This document shows positions 36,673 through 47,887 of a stretch of 64,000 nt of DNA, one piece after another (position 1 is the stretch's first letter; each line of letters begins with the position of its first letter). The stretch is from Podospora pseudoanserina (Eukaryota; Ascomycota; Sordariomycetes; Sordariales; Podosporaceae). The stretch covers positions 434,001-498,000 of the forward strand of contig NW_026946671.1 of assembly GCF_035222485.1 (NCBI RefSeq). Direction: 5' to 3'. The position numbers and the translations under genes were made by a program. The notes under the pieces were generated by a model. That model searched no databases. It was not told the origin of the DNA and saw nothing but the letters and a program-made list of their open reading frames with translations.

Positions 36673-39600
36673 ATGCCACCACCCCAACCAACCCCGAAAA
36701 AAGCGGTTCCCGCCCCCGATTACAAGACGCTCAAATCCCAATGGGACGCCGCCAAGCGCAAAAAGGACGCGGAAGATGCGACCAAAAAAGCCGTTACCGC
36801 CGTAGAACCCAACAACACGGACGAGATCAAGCTCCGCGAACTCCGACGAGCAGCCCTCGAAGGTCGCCGCAAAAAGGCGTACCAATCCCGCTGGGCATGG
36901 ACGGCCGGGTTCTGGGTCTGGATGCTAGCCATCCACCTCGTCGGGCTGGGGTACTTCACCAGCGGCTTCCTCCTCACAAGACTGCAACTGGACGATAAAT
37001 CCCTCTGCGACGTCTCTCCCGCAGGGCAAGAAGGGGGGATCTTGCCGGCCTGGCCAGGAAAGGGGACCCCAGAAGGAGGATGCTGGCACCCCAAGACCTT
37101 CGACAAGGCAGTGGTGGTGTTGATCGACGCGTTGAGATATGACTTTACCGTTCCCGTGGACGACAACGCCGAGTTTCACAACCGGTTCCCGTTCATGTAC
37201 GAGACTGCTGTTCGGGAGCCGAACAAGGCTTTTTTGCGGCCGTTTATTGCCGATCCGCCCACGAGTACGCTGCAGAGGTTGAAGGGGTTGACGACGGGGA
37301 CGCTGCCTACTTTTATTGATGTGGGGAGCAGCTTTTCGGGGACGGCGGTGGAGGAGGATAATTTGCTGGGGCAGCTGAGGGGGGCTGGGAAGAGGGTGGT
37401 GCACTTGGGGGATGACACTTGGGAGAGTCTTTTTCCGGGGTATTTTGAGGGGAATCTGAGCAGGCCGTATGATAGTTTTAATGTGTGGGATCTGCACACG
37501 GTGGATGAAGGGGTTATTGAGCATATCTTTCCGCTGATGGAGGAGGGGAGGAAGGGGGAGTGGGATGTGGTGATTGGGCATTTGTTAGGGGTGGATCATG
37601 CGGGACATCGGTATGGGCCTGAGCATCCCGAGATGGGGAGGAAGTTGAGGCAGATGGATGGGTTTGTGAGGGATTTGGCGGGGAAGATTGACGAGAGGAC
37701 GGTGTTGATTGTGATGGGGGATCACGGGATGGATAGTAAGGGGGATCATGGGGGGGAGAGCGATGATGAGGTACAGGCGGCTCTTTGGATGTACTCGCCA
37801 AAGGGGGGTTTTGGGAGGACGAAGCCTGAGTTTGCGGTCCCGCCGGCTACGGCGGTGGAGAGGCCGGTGAACCAGATTGATTTAGTGCCGACTTTGGCGC
37901 TGATGATGGGTATTCCTATTCCTTTCAATAATTTGGGGCGTCCTATCGAGGAGGTCTTTGCTGGTCCTCGCGGCAATTCTTGGAATAATTTGGCTGCGGC
38001 TGAAAGGGTTGCGGCTGCTGGTGTCAAGCGGTATCAGGCCTCCTATTTTGCTGCCAGAGGCATGGCTGAGGAACCTGCTTCTACCCCCGGCTCGCCGGCT
38101 GATCTTTGGGACAAGGCTGAGGGTCTGGTTTCCAAGGGCAACTGGGTTGCTGTCTATTCTGCTTTTGCCGAGTACCAAAGGGAGACTCTGGCTCGCTGCA
38201 AGAGCCTTTGGGCGCAGTTCAATATCAAGAACATGATTCTTGGAATCGCCGTCATGGGATTCGGTGTTCTTACCCTGCTAGTCTACGTCTCCAAGGGAGC
38301 CGAGGATGATGAGGCTGTTGATGACCCTGAGCTGGACGATGCTGAAAAGAGCCTGGAGATTATGGGCGTCATTCCTGACTCGGAGCTGCCGTTGGAGAAT
38401 GTTCTCGAGAGGAAACTTGTTGCTGCTGCTTTCCTTGGCGCAGTTCCGGGCCTTATTGGCGGTGCTCTCCATGCTTACCTCAAGGGCACGGGCGACTATT
38501 ACCGCGGTGCTGCCATGGCCGCCCTCACCAGCATTGCCACTGTCGGTGTGTCGCTTTACGAAATCAAGGAGACCCTCCGGACTCTTGTTCCATCCACAAT
38601 TTGGGGGTGGATGGCAGCAGTGTTCACCCTCAGCCAGTCTATCGGCTTCGCTTCCAACTCGTACACAATCTGGGAGGACTCTATTCTGCTCTTCTTCATC
38701 ACCACCTTTGGCTTCGTCACAGCCCTCTCCGCCCTGCGAATCCAGTCCCTTGCCGACCGCTACATGGCCATCTACCACTCGGTCCTCTTCGTGGTCCTCG
38801 GCCGCCTTGCCTCCGCCTCCAAGCTCTGCCGCGAAGAGCAAATGCCCTACTGCACATCAACCTACTACGCCTCCTCCACCTCGTCAACCTCTGCCCTCTG
38901 GCAGCTCGCCATCCCCTTCGCGGTGAGCCTGATCCTCCCCACAATCATCAAAGCCTACCTCCAACCCACCCGCTCCTACGAGGGCCTAGCCCCAGCCTGG
39001 ATCGGGTACGTCTTCCGCACGGGTCTCTTCATGTCAGCCCTCTACTGGGTCCTCGACTCAGCCGACAACGGGAACTGGATCTCTGGCCTGCCCGAAAAAA
39101 AGCTCAAAAACCTCTCCGTCTACACCGCCCAGATGGTCCTCGGCCTGGCCTTTGTAGCAGGAACAACAGCATTCATGTGGGCGCCCCCCTGCGTGAGCAT
39201 CGTCACCTCAGCCTCGAAATCAACACCCACCCGGGCACAGGTCGCGATCTTGGGCTACGGCAACGCGCACGGGGCACGGTACCTCCTCCTCCCGCTCAAC
39301 TTCCTCGTCTCCCTAATCCTCCTCTCCAAACCCATGGGCGGCGGCGCGTTGGCCATTCTATTCTGGCAGATCCTCTCCCTCGTTGAAATCCTCGACTCGA
39401 ACTCTTTGTCTGCAACCCCGATCGGACCAGTCATGCTCGCGATCCTGGGCTCGTTTCACTTTTTCAAGACGGGCCATCAGGCTGTGCTGTCGACCATTCA
39501 ATGGGACTCCGCGTTCATCCCCCTTTTTTCCGTCCGCTACCCTTGGTCACCCTTGGCAGTGGCGATGAACACCTTTGCGGCACAGATTCTCGCCACGGTT

Positions 39601-39894
39601 TGCGTCCCCCTCTTGGTGCTTTGGAAGGCGTCACCCAAGAAGAAGGGTGCACTGGCGGAGACGAGCAAAAAGCTGGGGGCGTTTGTCAGTTTTTTCGCGG
39701 TGGAGGGGTGGATGAGTATGATGTGGGCGGGGCATTTGAGGAGGCATCTGATGCTTTATCGGGTGTTTATGCCGAGGTTCGCGACGGCGGGGGTGGTGTT
39801 GATTGTGGTGGATTTGGTGGCGTTGGGGGTGAGTTTGTTGGGGTTGAGGGGAAATACGGTGGCGATTGGGGAGGTTTTTGGGTGGGCTGAGTAA
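36673..39894 (+). CDS. GPI13: GPI ethanolamine phosphate transferase 3 (PIG-O type)
   Basis: Adds phosphoethanolamine to the third mannose of the GPI precursor in the ER lumen, providing the bridge to protein. Single exon, 1073 aa, the normal size. One N-terminal membrane segment (WAWTAGFWVWMLAIHLVGLGY) follows a basic cytosolic start. The lumenal alkaline-phosphatase-like domain has the metal and active-site motifs VVVLIDALRYDF, TSTLQRLKGLTTGTLPTFID, HLLGVDHAGHRYGP and VIMGDHGMDSKGDHGG. From about residue 520 to the end there are many hydrophobic helices. The gene shows blocks of different third-position composition: C-ending at both the start and 38.7-39.6 kb, G/T-ending at 37.3-37.9 kb and in the last 250 nt. 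The protein sequence looks conserved throughout. It is convergent with RAE1, 487 nt away. Confidence 0.96.
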   Translation: MPPPQPTPKKAVPAPDYKTLKSQWDAAKRKKDAEDATKKAVTAVEPNNTDEIKLRELRRAALEGRRKKAYQSRWAWTAGFWVWMLAIHLVGLGYFTSGFLLTRLQLDDKSLCDVSPAGQEGGILPAWPGKGTPEGGCWHPKTFDKAVVVLIDALRYDFTVPVDDNAEFHNRFPFMYETAVREPNKAFLRPFIADPPTSTLQRLKGLTTGTLPTFIDVGSSFSGTAVEEDNLLGQLRGAGKRVVHLGDDTWESLFPGYFEGNLSRPYDSFNVWDLHTVDEGVIEHIFPLMEEGRKGEWDVVIGHLLGVDHAGHRYGPEHPEMGRKLRQMDGFVRDLAGKIDERTVLIVMGDHGMDSKGDHGGESDDEVQAALWMYSPKGGFGRTKPEFAVPPATAVERPVNQIDLVPTLALMMGIPIPFNNLGRPIEEVFAGPRGNSWNNLAAAERVAAAGVKRYQASYFAARGMAEEPASTPGSPADLWDKAEGLVSKGNWVAVYSAFAEYQRETLARCKSLWAQFNIKNMILGIAVMGFGVLTLLVYVSKGAEDDEAVDDPELDDAEKSLEIMGVIPDSELPLENVLERKLVAAAFLGAVPGLIGGALHAYLKGTGDYYRGAAMAALTSIATVGVSLYEIKETLRTLVPSTIWGWMAAVFTLSQSIGFASNSYTIWEDSILLFFITTFGFVTALSALRIQSLADRYMAIYHSVLFVVLGRLASASKLCREEQMPYCTSTYYASSTSSTSALWQLAIPFAVSLILPTIIKAYLQPTRSYEGLAPAWIGYVFRTGLFMSALYWVLDSADNGNWISGLPEKKLKNLSVYTAQMVLGLAFVAGTTAFMWAPPCVSIVTSASKSTPTRAQVAILGYGNAHGARYLLLPLNFLVSLILLSKPMGGGALAILFWQILSLVEILDSNSLSATPIGPVMLAILGSFHFFKTGHQAVLSTIQWDSAFIPLFSVRYPWSPLAVAMNTFAAQILATVCVPLLVLWKASPKKKGALAETSKKLGAFVSFFAVEGWMSMMWAGHLRRHLMLYRVFMPRFATAGVVLIVVDLVALGVSLLGLRGNTVAIGEVFGWAE

Positions 39895-40381
39895 GGGGGC
39901 AGGGGACGAGATGGGGAGAGAGAGAGAGAGAGAGAAGGGAGGTGGTTGATTGGTTGTACACACATCACGGCAGGAGTCAAAAAGTTCTGCTTGGTACTTG
40001 GGGGTGTATGGAACCTGAAAAGGGTCTTGTTTCTTTTGTGTATAGTTGATGTAACGAACGGGATTGTATATAATTAATAGACTGTACGTCAAACTGAAAA
40101 GGCAGTTCTGTTGCTATGTTCGCTCATCACGATGTTGCTACTGAACACCTAATGAATGACAAGTTGTGTTCCCTTCCTGTCATGATACCAACACCACCTT
40201 TCCTGCCCCAAGACTTCCATTTTTCCTCCCCCTCGCAACATAATCCCTATTTATACCAATACCCACCCAACACATAAAAACACCAGCCATAAGCACACAA
40301 AAGAAAAAGACGCTCCATACCTATCAACGATATACTCAAAGGTATCAGCGCTGACCCCTTCTCTTTGCCTCCACCCTCTTC
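39895..40381. other. Convergent intergenic region GPI13 / RAE1
   Basis: Shared 3' space of 487 nt, with a (GA)n tract of about ten units at 39915-39934 just after the GPI13 stop. Nothing else is recognisable. Confidence 0.5.
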
Positions 40382-41775
40382 CTAAGCAAACCACGAATAA
40401 TCCACCCTCCGCAGCGCCAACCCTCTTGGATAATTCGGCGTGTTATAAGCACACCCCATTCCCCAATCATACCCAACCGCATACGCAAACATGGTCGCGT
40501 CCCAGTTGAAGCCACAAGCCGTGATACTCCCCCCGGGAGACGGATACGATATCAGTCTAGTTTTCTTAGTCACATTCCAAACCATAACCTGTCCATCCTG
40601 ACCTGCCGTCGCCATCACGATCCTCGCCGTTGAGCCATTTTGATGGGCAATATAATTGGCAAAGGCAAGGTCATTGACGGCGTACACGTTCGTCACTTTG
40701 CTTGATTCTTTCGACACTTCACGATGGCACTTGAACGAGAAAGTCACTCCTGACCTAAAAGCGAATAAAACAAGGTCCGGTTAGTAAAAGGCGTAGAGCG
40801 AAGCCAGGGGGCCGAAAGAGGGGGGTATACTTCATCGGGTTAGGTTGGGTAGCTCCAAAAGCTACCCTTCCGCCAATACCTCCCACCGCCCAGTATTGAC
40901 CACCGTGTTTGACAGCTATGCATCTGATTTGTTGGTCCACAAGAGGCGAGTCGATGACCATCGTGGGTCTTATGGCACTGCTCTGTGTCATCTTTCCCAG
41001 GTTGAAGATGTGGATCTTGTTGTCTGCTGTCCCCGCGACGAGGGTCGTACCGGACCCATCCATGGCCCATACACGGTCGGTGAGGTTGACGGTGGCGATG
41101 GGGTTGGGTTGCCGCTTGTCCCAGAACCGAAGTGTCTTGTCCCATGACCCAGAAACAAGCAGACCGGTCGAATTCCCGGCGCAGGGAAGGTCCACCCAAC
41201 GGACGGTCCTCACAGGGGCTTGATGACCGGAAAGTGTCATGGTTTGACCTGGCGCGTTGAGATCCATGATGTGGACTTTTCCGTCGGTCGAGGCACCGGC
41301 AATCATCTTCCCTTCCTGTTGGGGTCCAGGTTAGCGGATGTGGACAGCGCAGTGTTGTGTGGTACATGCCTGTTTAAATCACCAATTTATATATGTTCAC
41401 GCATATTTGCTTCCTCCACATATCACCATCAACATCCGTGGATGTTCCTCGCATCCTCCTAGTCGGTTTTCGATAATCTCGATCCGGTCGAGTGGGCGAA
41501 TAGATGCATCACCTCACTCATCAAAAACTTACCTGGTTGAAATCGCAATCGAGAAAAGGGTGGAGGTTGTTGTTCATGGCGGTGACAGGGCGGATGGAAC
41601 CTGTGCCGCCGGCGACGTTTGTTGCATCATAGATATACACTCTGCCATCCCAAGCAGAGGCGGCCACATGGTCTGCCTTGGGAGACCATCGGAGGGCGCT
41701 GACGGTGTCCTCGGGCCCTGGATGGAAAGCGATATCGGCGTCCAAGGTTCCGATGTTTGGTTTCGGGGCGGCCAT
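40382..41775 (-). CDS. RAE1: mRNA export factor RAE1/GLE2, WD40 protein
   Basis: Seven-bladed WD40 protein that docks at the nuclear pore (Nup98-type GLEBS motifs) and supports poly(A) RNA export. Exons 41775-41533, 41315-40831 and 40754-40382 give 366 aa, the usual size. Characteristic sequence: DTVSALRWSPKADHVAASAWDG near the start, then ASTDGKVHIMDL, SGSWDKTLRFWDKRQPNP, VAGTADNKIHIFNL, IRCIAVKHGGQYWAVGGIGG, TAGQDGQVMVWNVTKKTRL, and near the C-terminus FNWDATMFAYAVGYDWGMG. Intron 2 has a TACTAAC branch site and the acceptor TTTTAG; using the alternative AG four nucleotides downstream would break the frame. Intron 1 is long for this window (216 nt). Confidence 0.95.
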
Positions 41776-43165
41776 TGTGTTGGTAATGAGGTTGTTGATG
41801 TATGCCGAGTAGTAGTTGTTGAATGCTGGATGAAAGTTGCAGGATGATTAATTCTTGGAGAGGGTTGGTGGAAGGTTATTATCATAGACAGAGTTTGCGC
41901 AAGCAAAAGCCAAAAGGGGGCAGGATTCCACTGAGGCTTTCCATTGGAACTTTGGGTAGGAGCAATGGGACCTGGGAGTCATCTCGACCGCCAAAAGGAC
42001 TGCTGCCTGCTCACTCTTCAAAAGCCTAAAAGCTGGCTACATCACCCCTTCTCCCCTTTCTCTTCTCTCTTACATTTCACCTTTAGCCAATCGTCCCTAT
42101 TTGTTGGCCATGTCTGCTAGGTACTGGCCACAAGTGATAGAGCAGCCTTTGTTATCTCGTCATGAAGGAAGATGGTCTGGTAAAACTGTGGTTTTTATAA
42201 AATCGTCAAGACCTCAATATAATGTCATCAAGCCGTGACCATGTATCCCCTCGTGTCTGCTCGCGCGACTTACAAACACGACACCACGTGACCTCTCTAT
42301 GGCGGAATTCCACTCGCCAGTGACAGCATGCCAAGAAATGCTTCTCCCTCAGTTGCTCCATTATTGACCTCCTGAGAAGCGCAGCCAATGAGCGATGTGT
42401 CTATCTTATCTTTTCTTTTCCAGCCTCTCACACTCACTCAGCATCTGGTTGATCGCCATTGCATGGCTCAAAGGCGATTAACCCAATTTTCTGCATCCAT
42501 ATTTTTATTTTTTTGCTGGGATGCTATTTTCATCTTACATTGCAAGACGTTTGTGTTTGAGGAATAAGTCGAGCTTGTAATAGTTAGTGTGAATCCAGAG
42601 CTTGTATCATTGAACGAGATACCTAGATACCTTTGGCCAGATATCTCCTACGACCATATAAGATGTTTTAAATCCTCCCAAAATCATCACTTGCATCTAG
42701 TTGATTGGCCCTCTTGGTAGCTTAACGGCTACCACATGACCATCAATCAAATGTAAGAAATCCCTTTTTGTTCTTCCCCCATTGAAGACAAAATACCAAG
42801 ACGCGCGCGTTCGAAAAATAACTCGGCCGTTCTCTATTCTTTTTCTTCTTTCTCCAACGTTGCTTTCCTATAACCAGCAATGATGCACATCTATATCACA
42901 CACCTCTGTCCCTTTCTTCCACTTACCTTTTTTCACACTCAATAACAAGGTCAATGTTTGTTTGTTCAAAATCTTGAATTCACTTGATCTACCTCCCCTC
43001 TCCCACATCCAATGTAAATGCAAAACCCTCAGATGCTGTCTACCCAACAAACAAATCCAACCCATACCCAAGCCGAACGCCACGCCCATTTCTCCTCTCG
43101 AGAAAACCAGAAGATCCTGCCCCTGACCACCAAACAACGCCATCAAAATGCAAAGATACAACCCC
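41776..43165. other. Intergenic: RAE1 promoter and 3' flank of the aspartyl protease
   Basis: Non-coding on both strands. A short perfect hairpin (GGTAGC...GCTACC near 42716) resembles a tRNA D-arm, but the rest of a tRNA is missing. No other feature is seen. Confidence 0.45.
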
Positions 43166-44760
43166 TTAGACCACCAGCAAAACTCCCACCATACTTGCCA
43201 CCAACCACACCACCCCAACCCCCAAACCCCTCTTATTCCCAGCACTTATCCCCCCCAAACCATTCGGCCCATCCAACCCCTCCGTCGCCTTGGTCGGATT
43301 CTCCACCCTCGTCGCCCCCGGCACCCCCTCCTCCCCCTTCCCTATCTCCTCAACCCTCGTCCCCGTACTGTTGAACCTCGTCGCCGCCAACGAAATCTCG
43401 TTATTCTCCAAGTCATAAACCACATACGCACTCCTCAAAAACGTATCCCCCAGCACATTCGTCCCCTCCCCCGCCGGCGCAATCCCAAACAGGCACGCCT
43501 CCGTCCCGTCACTAAAAACCGGCCTCCTCCCCGAGCTCGTCACAAGGTCGAGCACAAGCTCATCCATCCCCACATTGATCGTCGGCTCCGTAAACGTAAA
43601 CGACAAAACAGCAGTCTCATTGTCGGCAAGCGAGCAAGGAACATACGCCGCGTTAGCCTCAGGATCGTACTGCGCGTCGACAAGGTTGAAAATATCTTGC
43701 ACCATCCGGTCGGGGAGGTACGTCAAGCTACTGCCGGTATCCAACAGCACAGCCAAGGCGAGATCGCCGCCTACCTGCGCCGAGCCGAGCTCGACTTTCG
43801 TCAACGTGATCATAAACTCGGCGTACACCCCCGCCTCGGATTCCACCGGGAGGGACATCAACGGGGGAACAAACTTTTCCGTGTCGACACCGCCAAACAG
43901 AATATTCCCCGTGTCAGCGTCGAGGTCGTTCAGCCACAGGGAATAAGCGTTTGTTTGGATCAGCCCGTCGGCCACCATTTGCGCGGGGAGGTTGTTGTAA
44001 GGTCTCATTCCTGCCCTGCCGACTTGGACTTCGTTGATCGGGTACCCTATCCCGAGGATGCCCTGGGCGTTGTTGGACGAGTATCCTATGCCAAACTGCA
44101 ACCTGTCCAGCGTGGCGTCGCCAAAGGTGACGGTGTCGGAAACGTAATCCCCCGAGGCGCCGGAGCCGTCGACGTAGGAGATGTTGAACCAGGAGCCGAT
44201 GTACTCGTACGTGCTTGAGCCGTTGGCCGAGTAAGTGCCGGCGTATTTACAGGGCGCCGAGGACTGGGTGCATAGGGAGGAGGATGGGGTGTTGACCCAG
44301 AGGTCGGACGAGCCGGTATCGAGGTGTAGACGGAGGGATTTTGGTGGGGTGCCGATTGTGCCGTTGATGAAGTAGAGGGTTTCCTAGAAACGTGTAAGTG
44401 TTTACCATCCTGACAAATTATTCGACACCAGAAAAAAAAGAAGAAAAAAGAAAAGAAGAAGAAAAGGAAGAAAAAAGGAAAAAACAAGTAAAAAAGAAAA
44501 AAAAAAAAGAAAAAAAGAAAAAAAAAGGAACGTACCTGATTGTCCAAATCGACCTCCACGCTCCCTCTCTTTCTTAGCTGATCTCGATGTAATGGGTTCT
44601 TGGGCGTCCTCCTCTGAATATCCATCCCCACAACCCTCGGTCCACTTCCATCTCTTCGTTGTTGTTGTTGTGTTGGCGTCGTCGATGGCAAAGAGAGCGC
44701 GTCTATCGTCTGACCCGCAAGCGAGGCTGCAACAGCCAAAAGAGGAGTGGCTGTCTTCAT
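43166..44760 (-). CDS. GPI-anchored yapsin-like aspartyl protease
   Basis: Secreted A1-family aspartic endopeptidase of the candidapepsin/yapsin group, predicted to be held at the plasma membrane or wall. Exons 44760-44536 and 44383-43166 give 480 aa. The start ATG gives MKTATPLLAVAASLAG, a signal peptide; the frame upstream of it is out of the secretory context. A basic prosegment (QLRKRG) suggests kexin processing. The two catalytic aspartates are in DTGSSDLW (near residue 97) and LDTGSSLTYL (near 288). GILGIGY and VLGDTFLRSAYVVYD are also family features. A hydrophobic tail (VVWLVASMVGVLLVV) after a Gly/Ser/Asn-rich stretch is the GPI signal. The intron is dominated by an almost pure pyrimidine tract on the coding strand. 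Confidence 0.93.
44384..44535 (-). other. Intron with extreme polypyrimidine tract
   Basis: The 152-nt intron of the aspartyl protease gene. On the coding strand roughly the first 110 nt after the GTACGT donor are almost only T and C; on the plus strand this is a run of A with scattered G (about 44430-44528). The acceptor is TTTCTAG. Confidence 0.85.
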
Positions 44761-47070
44761 CCTTCCGTTGCTCTCGAAAAAAAAAATGGGTGTATGGTCT
44801 CGGGTCTCGAGTATAAAAATGTAGTCGAACAACCAACGACACAAACAAACCCAACAATCGCTTCCAAGAAACCACTTATTGCAGTAGTTGCTATAATGGC
44901 AGCATGAGGTACAACTTCACCCAAAACAAAAAAAAACAAAAAAAAACAAAGAGAAAACCAAAAAAAAATAAAAATAAAAAAAACCAAAGAGTGAGTGACT
45001 ATATGTAAGCCCCCCTTCGTCAAGGTCCCTGTCTCTCCTTAGGTCCCGAGTGGTTGGTAAGGGCAGCAGGATAGCGGCCGGCGAACAGACGTTCAGAAAA
45101 AGAGCAAAAGCGCAAACCCGTTTGTGCTCGGCAACCGCAAGGACCTAAAAAGGTTATAAGAGCAAACTCCTCCTTCCCAAGAACGCGACGTGCGGCAGTG
45201 TGGGTAGCTCGTGGACGTAGGCCAAGGCCCGAGCCGGCGCGACTTGTTCTTTGCGTTCTTGGTGTCGAAGAGGGAGGGGGCCGAGTGGCAACTACCTTGC
45301 CTGCTAAGGTAGGTAAATGTGCCAAAAACAGAAAGAAGAGAAAAGTTTAAAATAAAATTGCCCGCAAAAGGGCGAAGGGTCAAAGAATAGGAAGGGACGA
45401 AGGGAAGGGAAAGAAAGGAAAGAAGGAACGAGCGAGACCCAAGCCAGAACTAGCGAACCATACACAACTGGGAAAAGAAGACAGAAAGAGAAGAGGTTCC
45501 GGAGATGGAACTGGGCTCCTTCATCAGTCACTTGTCCAGTTCATCATCGATCATCCCTCCCAGAGTCCCAGAGGAGCCGGGAACCGGGGGCCCGATTTGG
45601 CTTGAGAGAGAGGGCGGGTGAGATGCATTGCGTGCCATCTCTTTCACTCGCCTTGGCTCTCTCTTCACCGTTCAGATTGAAACGATGGGCAGAGAGGCAG
45701 GCAAAGTTGAGGATCTGGTGGACCAGGATCATGACGGATGCCAATGTCCATGTCCGGGTCATTGATCTTTGGCAGCTTCTCCTTCCTTCTGTCGTTGAAG
45801 ATCTGCGACATTGCGACCCAGGAAAATATTTAGCGTCGATGTTAGCATGTCTCGCTACTGAGCCCTTCAGCCCTGCGCTGATTGGCTTTCCGATATCTTC
45901 ACCCGTTTGTCCCGTTGAGGAGATAATCCTCAAGAAGGGCCGACATTCCAACCATGAGGAAACAAAGGGTATTGTCAGGTGTACGCGCGGCCGGTTCCAT
46001 CGCAATTCCTTGGGGAAGGACCCCGGATTCTCAAGTCTGTGGAGAAGAGGTGTGGTAGAGGCCGTTTTGGGTAGCCGGGCTATCCCGTGCCCCTCACGTC
46101 TTCGTCATCATACTAGTGAGCGGCCGGATCGTCCGGATGGGCTGTTCCTGGGAAGCTTTCAACGACGTGGGGAAGCAGATGAAACGTCGACCAGATCTGA
46201 TACAGCCCATCTGTGCGCAATGCGCTGCGTGGGTGTGGTTGCGTGGACATCAGGGTCATAGCTGACAGTGAAAGCTATAAAAGCGCGTTCAGGCCATCTC
46301 CAGACTAGTCTCCGAGGGAGCTGGGTGATTGGAAATGCTCTTCTTTGGCTCAGCAATCGAGATATAAAAAGCGCTCATTGAGGATAGAGTTGGGGCTAAT
46401 ACCCATGGTGTTGTTTCTGCTGTTATTAGCGGCCGTTGTTGAATTGTCCGGGGAAGCCTGAAGATTTATTGTGGGGCATCAAATGCTGGGTAGGTAAACT
46501 TCACTCACTTACACCCCCCTCTCATACCATACATAAAAGAATCTTGCGCAACCCAACCCCCAATTCCCAATCCCGACAGCTTGCCTCCCGTCTCACATCG
46601 GACATTTCTGTCGGCTGTCAAAATGCCATTCCTGACACGCCAATCACATCCCCCATATGTATCCCCAACCGCAGTTCATTCCGCCCGCAAGACATCGCCA
46701 AGCAACATGAACTCGTCAGCTGCTCTCTTTCGCGGCCTGTGCGACCCAAAGAACCTCCACGTTGGAACACACGTATAGATTGGAGGAAGGAAACCCTTTT
46801 ATTGTGCTGCCTAGATGCCTCGCAAAGTTGATGTTCAGCTGTGAAGAGGTAGCTACGGAGAGGTAGGTAAGCTGGTATTAATAGCAAGAGGAGAGAGCTG
46901 GTTTTGCCTTTGAGCCATTGCGGTTGTCCATCATCAATCAATCTTTGTACATGACAGACAAGATTAAAGCTATCACGATATCCCCAACTCCAACGAACCT
47001 CAAATCCCACATCTCTCTCTCTCTCTCCCGCTAAAGACTACCTGCTACAACGAGGACGATAACAGCAAAC
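44761..47070. other. Divergent intergenic region, aspartyl protease / V-ATPase proteolipid
   Basis: About 2.3 kb. It starts with A-rich sequence (44.92-44.99 kb) upstream of the protease gene. The 219-codon plus frame at 45602-46261 begins with TTG, and neither it nor the opposite-strand frames show a domain. I see nothing else that can be supported. Confidence 0.4.
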
Positions 47071-47704
47071 ATGGACGAAGCACACTACAGAGACCTCGAT
47101 CGATGGTATTCTTCCCTTCTCCTCTCCCCAATACACACCCAACTAACCTCCATCCGTCAACAGCCCAGACTACTCCGTCAGCCTCCCCCTCCTTTAAATA
47201 AAAATAAAAAAAAAGGAAAAACACCCCCTGATTACCCTCTAGCCCTTCTTCGGAGCCCTAGGCTGCGCCCTCTCCATAATCCTCACCGTCTTCGGCGCCT
47301 CCTACGGCACCGCCAAGTCCTCAGCCGGGCTCTTCTCCTCCGGCGTACTCCGCCCCGACCGTGTCATGCAAAACACCCTCCCCTCCATCATGTCCCAAAT
47401 CCTCTCCATCTACGGCCTCGTAATCTCAGTCATCATATCCTCCTCCCTGACCGAGTCCGTCCCCCTCTTCACCTCGTTCCTCCACCTAGCCGCCGGCCTC
47501 TCCGTCGGCCTCTGCGGTCTCGCCGCCGGCTTCTCCATCGGCATCGTCGGCGACGCGGGCATCCGGGCGTCTACCCAGCAGCCTAGGCTCTACACCGGCA
47601 TGGTCCTCATCCTCATCTTTGCTGAGGTATTGGGGTTGTATGGCGTTATTGTTAGTATTCTCATGATCACTAGGAGTAGGGAGGGGAGGGCTTGTTTGGA
47701 ATAA
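47071..47704 (+). CDS. VMA3: V-type ATPase proteolipid subunit c
   Basis: Membrane rotor subunit that carries protons through the V-ATPase of the vacuole and endomembranes. Exons 47071-47105, 47164-47176 and 47243-47704 give 169 aa. The middle exon is only 13 nt: with it the N-terminus reads [24 protein letters not shown], joining correctly to the conserved SPFFGA. Four membrane helices are visible. Typical motifs: [49 protein letters not shown], and the proton-carrying Glu in [16 protein letters not shown] and the AEVLGLYG context favour subunit c (VMA3) over c' (VMA11). Some positions differ from the near-invariant family sequence (e.g. [20 protein letters not shown]), so a diverged paralogue is possible. 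Convergent with VPS18, 183 nt away. Confidence 0.88.
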
Positions 47705-47887
47705 GAACACCATCAAGGCTTTTGAGCAGAGGGGGAGAGACGGGAACGGTCGGTGTTTGATAAATTGAGGGTATCAACGTTTCGCTCTCTGCTTTCTACG
47801 TCATATAAATTCCATCTTGGTCTCATCACACCTCACTCGGGTTGTTAAAAATACGCTCACCACCCTGACATCATAATCCCCCCCCCT

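Noticed and set aside
38601-39386. 261-codon frame inside GPI13
   Set aside because: Out-of-frame shadow in the C-rich block; the conserved protein is in the other frame.
42712-42762. tRNA-like 5' half (hairpin GGTAGC/GCTACC)
   Set aside because: No U33-type anticodon loop, no T-arm GTTCRANYC at a proper distance and no matching acceptor stem.
43148-44218. 356-codon plus-strand frame opposite the aspartyl protease
   Set aside because: Arg/His/Pro-rich shadow of the protease exon; the protease has both catalytic motifs and explains the sequence.
45602-46261. 219-codon plus frame between protease and V-ATPase genes
   Set aside because: TTG start, no domain, no splice context and no codon bias.
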